Assembly (NCBI GenBank): GCA_026929865.2
Contig: CM049398.1
Span: 22,536,001-22,600,000 of the forward strand
Length of the DNA: 64,000 nucleotides
Source of the DNA: Hyperoplus lanceolatus
Lineage: Eukaryota > Chordata > Actinopteri > Uranoscopiformes > Ammodytidae
Reading direction: 5' to 3'
Part shown: in pieces, positions 17,603 through 64,000 of the stretch
Layout: each line of letters opens with the position of its first letter
Numbering within the stretch: position 1 is the stretch's first letter
Made by a program: the position numbers and the translations under genes
The notes under the pieces: model-generated
The model's database searches: none
Seen by the model: the letters and a program-made list of their open reading frames with translations, nothing else
Told to the model about the DNA's origin: nothing

Positions 17603-19109
17603 CTCTTTTTCATCTATAGTAGGACTGTAGTTTTCAGGAGCTAAACAATTGAAGTTAAATAAGTAGTTTTCCATCAGGATGGTCTGCTAATTATTACTGG
17701 ACCTTGCAGTAAACCAAACCTAAATAGAAATGCAATGTATTATGTGTTCTCATAATCTGTGTAGACTTAGACTAATATCAGGTGCCTTGCTACATGTGGT
17801 ATTCAGTCCATAGGGTCCCATATGAAGCTGTTGTTGGCTCTGCCTGGGTAACCACCAGCTTCCCTTGTGGTCATTAGTAGCAGAGAGATAAAATCTAGTG
17901 AAGCAGTAGGTGTTGCTATTGGTTTTGAACAAAACAAAACAGCTTTTGGAGGTATGGCCCACAGCTTGTAAATAATTTTCATTTTAGCTGATGCTGTTGC
18001 GAAAGCTACAGTATTAAACATCACAACCACCCTTAATGTTGTATTGCTCATATTCAGGCAGGTTTGCATCATGTGAATGCAGGGCGCTGCTGGCACTGTT
18101 TAGCTGTTTGTGAATGCACTGCATGGGAAAACTTCCGACTTTGACGGCTTGAACACTGTCGGGGGGGATGTACATTCTTCATAAACTAAAACCTAGAGTT
18201 CATGTGCCACTGGAAAGGGATGGGGGAGACTTTGTGCGAAGCTGATTTTTGAATCTCCTTATGCAGCATTCACGTGTTTGTGTTCAAGAGATGTCGACAG
18301 AATTGAGTGAGCCTGGGTGAACCTGTGTGAACGTGCTGTGTTTGCCAATACTTGTTGTGTCAATTACACTTCCTCCTAGTGGTCTGTTGTGTTATGTGGG
18401 ACAGTTCTGCTGCCTGTGTGCTGGCTGCTCGAAAGGAATAATCTTTTAAGTTAAAGTCGTTCTAAAACATTTGTGTTAAAACAATGATTTTGATACATCG
18501 CTGAGTTAGTGGTCAGAAATGTTTCCCCAGCTAGCGTGTGTAATGAATTGAAGGAAAACTAATCTGCGTTCCATTTTTAAGTCTGAACTCAAATATGATC
18601 ACCTGACCTGAGCAGTTTCTGAATATACAAGTATTATAGCAATGTGTGCAAGCTGTGAATACACACTCATTTCTTGGCAGAAGTGTTGGTGAAGATACTC
18701 CTTATCACCGCAACAAAACTAAGATGTTACTGTCAAGACATCCACACAACTTCCTCTTTTGCTGACAACTTATCACACACAATTTTGACGCTGCTGTTGA
18801 CGTCCTTTTACCATTTTCATCTTGATTATTAATCATAGTTATTTCTGTCTTTCAGGAAGCCAACAATGTTAATATTGCACTTGTTGCACCATACCAAATT
18901 TCCCAATACAGGATTTCTCAAAATAGTGCAGTAGGTGGGAAGTGTATTTCATCATCTGGTCTACAATCAGACTCATTTGACGAACACAAATACATTTTTT
19001 AGGAACTGAAACAATTAAATTGTTGTTATTTTTTTCACCCTTTTATTTTTGAATTGATACAACCGTTTTTGTTTTACCATACATGTTCATGTTTCGTCTC
19101 TTTCCACAG

Positions 19110-57876
<38,767 letters not shown>

Positions 57877-58256
57877 AGCTTCCGGCTAATCAGAGACTTT
57901 CATGCTGCACAGGTGGTCCAGCCCCTCAACCTCAACCCTCACACAAGAGAACACATGAACACTGAAAGGGTGCTGCTAGATGTGTAAAATGTACTAGAAA
58001 ACAGAACTTTATTCAGGATTCTACTTAATCTAAATATTCTGAATGAAAAAGGTGCACATTCAGTTGTCCAAATTATTTAAAGAGGACAGAAGTTGGGGGT
58101 TGCACCTGTGCAGAATCAATAATCTCTGTTTCGTGATTTTGTCTTTGATTCAACCATCATGACAGCATCTGGGTTCTTAAACATTTTTTGTCCAAAAATA
58201 CACCACCTTGTGAAACATGTGTGTGTTATTGTGAGCCCCGGATCCCAAGACAAGAC

Positions 58257-58262
58257 AATAAA
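58257..58262 (+). terminator. arap1: Poly(A) signal, likely proximal ARAP1 end
   Basis: AATAAA 381 nt after the stop, followed within 15-30 nt by a GT-rich stretch (gtagtttgtgtttgtgtc), the usual downstream element. Confidence 0.55.
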
Positions 58263-59021
58263 TTACTAGTAGTTTGTGTTTGTGTCAAAAATAATTTAAG
58301 AATCCCGATGATGTGCAGAGGAGCTGACAACAACATCTTCATATTGTAGGAGGCTTGGAATGAAAAGCCACTATACAGGAACAAGATCGAGGCTCTGCCA
58401 ACACTTGTGTCAAAACACCAAGGGAAAAACAGAACCATGTTTGAAGTGAACTCACGCCTGCAGGCAAAATATTGTTAACACTTGTGTTTCACAGTACTGC
58501 TGCCACATCAGATCACAGATTTTGTGTATTTGGCAAGCATTTGAGAAACACCACTGTAGTTTGTTTTGTTTTGGACTATATTTGAAGTGCAGTCAGTGAC
58601 ATTAAACCAGACCGGTTCAAAAACATTAACATCATGTCACCCTCTTATTGCCATAGAACATTTGAGTGCAGCCTTCCAAAATAATTATCTCTGCACTCAG
58701 TCTTGGTAGTGTGGGACCTCATATCCACAATTTGATGATGCAGTTGTCTCCTGCTGTTTTCTAGCCATTTATTGCATGCCTCTAATTAGTCTAGACTGAG
58801 CAGTACACAAGTCTGCTGTTACTTCCACTACAGATCATTTCCATCGATCCTCGTCTTTTTCAGTGTATGAACTGGATGCATTGTTGATGTGAGGGGGTGT
58901 GACTGCTTTGGTGATGGGACGGCAGCAGCATAAGCTGGTTTGTTGCAAGATGTTTGTGGGGAAGAGAGTCGCTGCATATCGATACGTTCAAATTTCAACG
59001 TGAAGTGTAAATGGAACACTG

Positions 59022-59023
<2 letters not shown>

Positions 59024-59058
<35 letters not shown>
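59024..59058. repeat. (TG)n microsatellite
   Basis: TG run followed by GAGA, in the ARAP1 3' flank. Confidence 0.92.
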
Positions 59059-59070
<12 letters not shown>

Positions 59071-59414
59071 AAAGATTACTGCTCCTGTTTGAGAATCCAA
59101 TTATGTTTTGTATGACTTCTGAATGTTAACAACAACACGTCTCTCTTTCTTTCCTCTCCAACAAGTGCCTGTCAACTCATCTCTTTCACCGTACCCTTCC
59201 CTCCTGTCTTCAGTCCATCACTGTCTTCACCTTCCTAGTCTCTCCATCTGCCCATCTCCCTCCCTGTAATAACCCCCTCTGTTCATTTATCTTTCAGCTC
59301 TTTAGAGATGTTCGATAATGGTCGCTGTAAGGCCGGTAAGACAATTTTTACGATCCAATTCCCAAATCACAATTTTGATCAGTGTTTTTTTTTGTATGGT
59401 ATATATCTATTGTA

Positions 59415-59779
59415 GGCGGCACGGTGGTGCAGTGGTTAGCACAGTCGCCTCACAGCAAGAAGGTTCTGGGTTCAAATCCCGGGTTGCCCGGGGCCTTTCT
59501 GTGTGGAGTTTGCATGTTCTCCCCGTGTCCGCGTGGGTTCTCTCCGGGTACTCCGGCTTCCTCCCACCTCCAAAAACATGCAATGGGGATAGGTTGATTG
59601 GATTCTATAAATTGACCATAGGTGTGAATGTGAGTGTGAATGGTTGTCTGTCCCTATATGTGCGATGGACTGGCGAACTGTCCAGGGTGTACCCTGCCCT
59701 CGCCCAATGCAGCTGGGATTGGCTCCAGCCCCCCCCGACCCCTAACGGGACAAGCGGTAGAAGATGGATGGATGGATGG
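59415..59779 (+). mobile_element. V-SINE (DANA/HE1-like), + strand
   Basis: tRNA-derived head with A-box-like TGGTGCAGTGG (about 59425) and B-box GGTTCAAATCC (59469-59479), then the conserved core gtggagtttgcatgttctcc and ctccgggtactccgg typical of zebrafish DANA and other V-SINEs, and a GATG-rich 3' tail (59762-59779). Flanked by a perfect 14 bp duplication ATATATCTATTGTA (59401-59414 and 59780-59793). Essentially full length. The open frame spanning it (59318-59797) is not a gene. Confidence 0.88.
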
Positions 59780-61136
59780 ATATATCTATTGTATTAGAGC
59801 ACACAGGTTAAAGGTTGTAGAGTTTGAGTGTAATATAAAGCATTATTTGTCGGCTGGAGCTGATATGTTGATATATAAGGTCGGGCTGTGTATCTGCGTT
59901 TACCTGCCCGGCCTTGCTTATTGAGTCCACATCTTGTCAGCAGCCTCATATCTGGTTGCCATGGCTCCGAGGCATTTCTAGTCTGGATGACTTCATTTTA
60001 TTATTACATTCAAAGCTGCCTGTTTCAGCTTGCTGCGATACAAACATGTACATATTGTAATGTATAAAAAAGTTTAGGAAGTGACAACACTGATTTGAAC
60101 CACTCACTCTGCTCTTTTAAAGGGCGGACGGTCGGCCTCTGATGACTTTGAATCATTCCAGTGACCACAGAGATGGACAAACGTTCTGTGTCTGGATTGC
60201 GGAGAGTTACACTCCCACCTGCTCCTTTTGAATACCAACTGGACCAAAAAGTAAACGGAAACAACAGGATCACATGTAAAATATAACCGTCACTGGTTTC
60301 CTCGCCACAAATGAACTTCTCTTGACTTGATGTACACTAGAAGCAGCTGGGGCATTAAAGATGAATGACAGACAGTTTGATTGGGCCGCAATCACCCTGA
60401 AGATTCAGACGTCAGGCATGTGACTCAATCACTGCATTGAATTATGGGACAGAGAAAGACGTGCTGAGAGAAACCTTCATTTTTATCATGTGAAAGACTT
60501 TTAACTTGTCCGGTTATTCTAGGCACTAGCGTCGAGTGCTTAGCATTTTTTAAATGAAATTATAAATAATAATGATACATTTTAAATATCAGATTGAAGT
60601 TTGTTTACTTATAGTTGTAGCTGAATCAGATTTTTACACTGTGGTTGTTTTGAGTGCTCTCTCTACTTTTGCTCAAATAACTGTCGGAATAATCCTGCAG
60701 TTCAAAGTTCTCTTGTAAGCAAAGCTGATGTAGTTGAAGACTGTGACCTGATTTTGTCCAGGCTTTGTTCCACGGGGACCAAGACGGGGACGGAGAACTG
60801 ACAGGCGATGGATCACTTTCTGTTACTTCACATTTTACTGTTCTGTGCAAAACTTACTTGTTTTCGCTTGTGTCCGTTTGTCTGCATATATGCACCAGTG
60901 TATGTAAATATGCGTACATGGTTGAGTAGACCAGTCTTATCTTGTTGTTATGAAATACTTCGCCTTTCTGGGGACTGAAGAAAGGACAGGCATTTGCTGT
61001 AAACACCTTGTTTTTCTTAATATTCCTAGAAATATGTCACAAACTGATGGCAAAATTGGCTTTTGCCAGGAGTTGTTGGACTATGTGATACAGTAGGAGA
61101 AGTACTTGATTTACAATAGCCCCTGATTTTGAATCG

Positions 61137-61142
61137 AATAAA
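61137..61142 (+). terminator. Possible distal poly(A) signal
   Basis: AATAAA in a context with no clear GT-rich downstream element; would give a 3.3 kb 3' UTR. Confidence 0.25.
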
Positions 61143-61652
61143 CGTTGTACCTACCTTTAGTAGGTCACATTTCAAACCATATTTGCCTATTCAAAACATA
61201 TTGCCCTGCCCTAAACAGTATTCTTGTCTGTCCTCATACAGTCCTCAGAACTGCCTCCTCTCTGAAGGTCATTCCTAAAGTCTGTGAGGCTTGGATATCC
61301 AGTAAATATACATACATGGGCAGTTTTGTCATTAACCAGCAGTATTTATGAAGTTTTATATTATGAATTTTTGTAACATAAAAAAAGAGTCTGTTATTAT
61401 AGTTTGTTGATCTTACATTTAGCTGAACAAAACCGGCACAGAAGTTCTACTTTAAATCTGTAATTAAAGTACATTATAATCTAGTATCATTCTTTCTACT
61501 TGGGTCCAAAACCTGTATATAATTTAACAAAAGAAGAGCCAGGAAATGATCTGTATTAACCAGAGCAGCTGCACCATCAGCTGCATTGAACTGCCCTTCT
61601 TCATCACCTTGAAGTAGGTTTCCCCTGTTGTAAACATTCCTTATTTATTTGG

Positions 61653-61666
61653 ACAGCAGAGGGCGC
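61653..61666 (+). promoter_or_regulatory. CTCF-like motif
   Basis: ACAGCAGAGGGCGC agrees with the CTCF core at 13 of 14 positions, downstream of ARAP1. Confidence 0.35.
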
Positions 61667-62214
61667 TAGCTGCTGTTTAGCAGTGCGTTTTTTCTTTACT
61701 TAAACTGGGGAAACATCATGATGTACAGCTAAATGTAAGATAAAAACACTTTTTAGAGCTGTGTGTGTGTCTGTGCGCGTGCGTGCGTGTTTTCATGTCT
61801 AATTCCTTTTCAACAGCTACAGTGAATCACAATTGATGTACAATGTACGTTTTTGACCATTCCATGATCATCAAAAAGGAGTTAGAAATGGATCACAGTT
61901 AGGTAAAAGATTTAATTACAAAGACTTACTCTGTCCTGCTTATTAAATAAGCATACTTAAAACAAATCAGTCAATCAGCATTTTAAATCAAATGGAGGTT
62001 TTGGACCATATGACCTGACTATGTTTGCATGAGACAGCTCCACCAAGGGCTTTGTTCTGGAGACGGTGATGTGATGTAAAGCGCCTGTCAATCTCTTCAC
62101 AGCACAATGTTATTCCACTCTGCTTCACACATCTCATATATCCCCTCTGACGTTTTGAAGTGGTTCACACAGCCATAAAGGTGCAGCACCAATGCAGCAG
62201 TGGTGATTTTAGGA

Positions 62215-62232
62215 GGGGGGGGGGGGGGGGGG
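62215..62232. repeat. Poly-G run
   Basis: 18 consecutive G, a likely sequencing and assembly trouble spot. Confidence 0.9.
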
Positions 62233-62492
62233 TTTGCCTCTTTCTGGGGAACTTTTTACAGGCAGTTGTTCCGGGTAGCCTGACACCATTTTATTTCCAT
62301 TATTAATAACTCATTTGGATACATTTATTGAGATCCCTATTTATTTTTTTAAAATGATGATCACAGTCAGAACAACATAAACAAAGTACAAGTACACACT
62401 CAAGTGTTGTTGAATAGTTTTTATAAGCAGGGTATATTCTTTTTTATATTCTGTTATTCTGCATTTTCCTGATTTTGCATCTCTGAAACTCT

Positions 62493-62498
62493 AATAAA
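62493..62498 (+). terminator. Possible distal poly(A) signal
   Basis: AATAAA followed about 20 nt later by tagttgtgtgttgc. Whether any transcript reaches here is unknown. Confidence 0.3.
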
Positions 62499-63339
62499 CA
62501 CATTCAGCTAGTTGTGTGTTGCATATAATTATAGTTCCTTTCACACTGTAAGACATGTCCTATTTTCCAAAAGGTTGATGCCCTGTAGTTCTTATTTATC
62601 CACATGGTAATCCAGTTGTTTTTTTTGTGTTTACTTCCCCAGTGCTTTGCTGAAATGAATGTACACACACTCACACAGCACGCTGGGCTTCAGACACATA
62701 GGCCTACACAGCACGTTCTACATTTTCAAATACTGTAAACACAAATATGTATAGGGACCAACCTGACCAACGAGGCCTAGAGGTTTAATCTTACCGTGTA
62801 ACACTCCAGCCATAAAACGGAAGCCTATACATGCGCTGCAAGGAAAAAAATGTCAGGAGTGTGTGTGTGTGGGCGGGGTGATCATTGGGAGTGCCCTGAG
62901 GATTTTTTTTTTTTTTTGTAACTGTGCGTATGAGTCACAGTGGTCCACCAGCCCTCCGTTCGTTCTTCTAAGCAGAGTTGACGCATCAGGGTCACTCTGT
63001 ACCCCGAGACACACACTGGAGAGCCCTTGGAGGGACTCACACACACAGGAGGCCTTACCACACACACTCCCACACATGCGTGCAGTACACCCTACGGGGA
63101 AGAACACGCTCAACAGGATGCCTAGAAATACACATACACACACACACAAAACGACATTTACTACATAGGTCATCGCAGCAGTTGCATAAAGCAGAGGAAT
63201 GGAAACAGAGATGAGTGCGGCTCAGAAGAGAAAAAAATACAAATGGAAAACCGAAAAAGTTGAAACTGTAGATCTGAGCTTTAGAGCCGGACCTACATTT
63301 CATCCTTATGTAAGACTTTACAATAAGGTACACAAAAAG

Positions 63340-63810
63340 TTAGTACCGGTAGTTACTGAGGAACGAATGGTTAGTAAATGAGTAGGTACTGAGAGATTGT
63401 GATTCAAGCACTATTGATAAACTGATTGATTACTGGAAACCGACTGGGAGTTATTCTATTGATGAAGCTTAAAGTAATGGTACATATTGTAATGGGAAAT
63501 ATTGAATCTCCTGACTGAAATGTTAGATCCCTAAAATTGTTATAAGTGTAATGAGATAGATTGCATGTTGTATACTTCTAAACTGAAATGCAGATTCCTC
63601 AAATGCGTATCCACCAAACCACTCAGACAGGTCACACCTCTTCTATTGTCTTATGCTCAGAACTTCCCCTGCTGATCTCAATTTTATCACAACAGTATGT
63701 TAATGAGTATATGTACTGAAGAACTGATTCAAGCACTGTTTAGTTACTGGTAAACAGACTGGGAGATACTGTATTAATGAAGCATTAGGTAATGGTTAGG
63801 TAAATATGAG
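63340..63810. repeat. Degenerate tandem-like repeat
   Basis: Two similar blocks, 63398-63482 and 63720-63800, share gattcaagcact, gactgggag and attgatgaagc/attaatgaagc in the same order. Family unknown. Confidence 0.5.
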
Positions 63811-64000
63811 TTAATAAGGTAGTTTTTTTCCCCCTTAGATTTCACAATTAGTCAATAAAATGTCAGGCCAGACACAGGATGATCATCGTATTTTTTAATG
63901 ATTCACATCCAAGGTATATTCGGTAGCACTGCACTAGTAATGCTGAAGGTTTATTTGCTGCTGCAGGGTACGTCTTAAATTTGCCATCTTTGGTTTCAGT

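Larger units (their letters stand above)
11083..19109. other. Intergenic or ARAP1 5' intron DNA
   Basis: No exon recognisable. Contains two transposon copies listed separately (12915-13513, 17392-17602) and otherwise unique-looking AT-rich sequence. If the leader exon near 9.5 kb is real, all of this is the first intron of ARAP1. Confidence 0.55.
57877..64000. other. ARAP1 3' UTR and downstream flank
   Basis: Apart from the V-SINE, microsatellites and poly(A) signals there is no recognisable coding exon. In mammals PDE2A follows ARAP1 on the same strand; I see no part of it here. Holds a poly-G run (62215-62232) and degenerate repeats at the far end. Confidence 0.6.

Noticed and set aside
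59318-59797. 159-residue open frame
   Set aside because: It is the translation of a V-SINE and its flanks.
62853-63381. Overlapping open frames near the window end
   Set aside because: Built on CA/TG runs and degenerate repeats; no family match.

Overview
The window is vertebrate nuclear DNA, almost certainly from a teleost fish. Genes are split into short exons with GT-AG introns, CA/TG microsatellites are extremely dense, and fish-type transposons are present (a DANA/HE1-like V-SINE, hAT elements, TTAA-target MITEs). Two protein genes are supported, both on the + strand and in the same order as on human chromosome 11q13: the 3' two thirds of STARD10 (START-domain lipid transfer protein) and a complete ARAP1 coding region (ArfGAP with RhoGAP, ankyrin repeat and PH domains). 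No prokaryotic operon, CRISPR array, tRNA or rRNA gene was found.

Layout. 1-5092: STARD10, five coding exons (209 residues visible, start lies upstream of the window). 5093-19109: about 14 kb between the genes, with CA arrays, pyrimidine-rich tracts, a tRNA-derived SINE (10871-11072, minus), a 599 bp inverted-repeat transposon (12915-13513), a TTAA-type MITE (17392-17602) and a possible ARAP1 promoter/leader exon near 9.2-9.55 kb. 19110-57876: ARAP1 in 31 coding exons totalling 4950 nt (1649 codons plus stop), encoding SAM, a proline-rich linker, PH1, PH2, ArfGAP, ankyrin repeats, PH3, PH4, RhoGAP, Ras-association and PH5. Its introns hold a solo LTR (22641-23107), nested DNA transposons (27406-29741 and 37386-38742), a hAT element (47194-48353) and several TTAAAG-ended MITEs. 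57877-64000: ARAP1 3' UTR and downstream DNA, with a V-SINE (59415-59779) carrying a 14 bp target duplication.

The most notable observation is an in-frame TAG (53661-53663) in ARAP1 exon 26, inside the Ras-association domain, at a spot where two codons found in mammals are missing. All exons downstream keep frame and conserved sequence, and the exon itself is 108 nt with equal end phases, so skipping it would bypass the stop. This is a recent loss, an allele, a skipped exon or a sequence error; raw reads or cDNA would decide. Other points of interest are simple repeats placed directly beside splice donors, a three-level transposon nest, and three near-perfect short palindromes.

Functionally, STARD10 moves phosphatidylcholine and phosphatidylethanolamine between membranes, and ARAP1 is a PIP3-responsive dual GAP for Arf and Rho GTPases acting in endocytic traffic and actin remodelling. 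They are neighbours, not an operon; in mammals the shared locus carries regulatory variation linked to type 2 diabetes. I found no new multi-gene system in this window.
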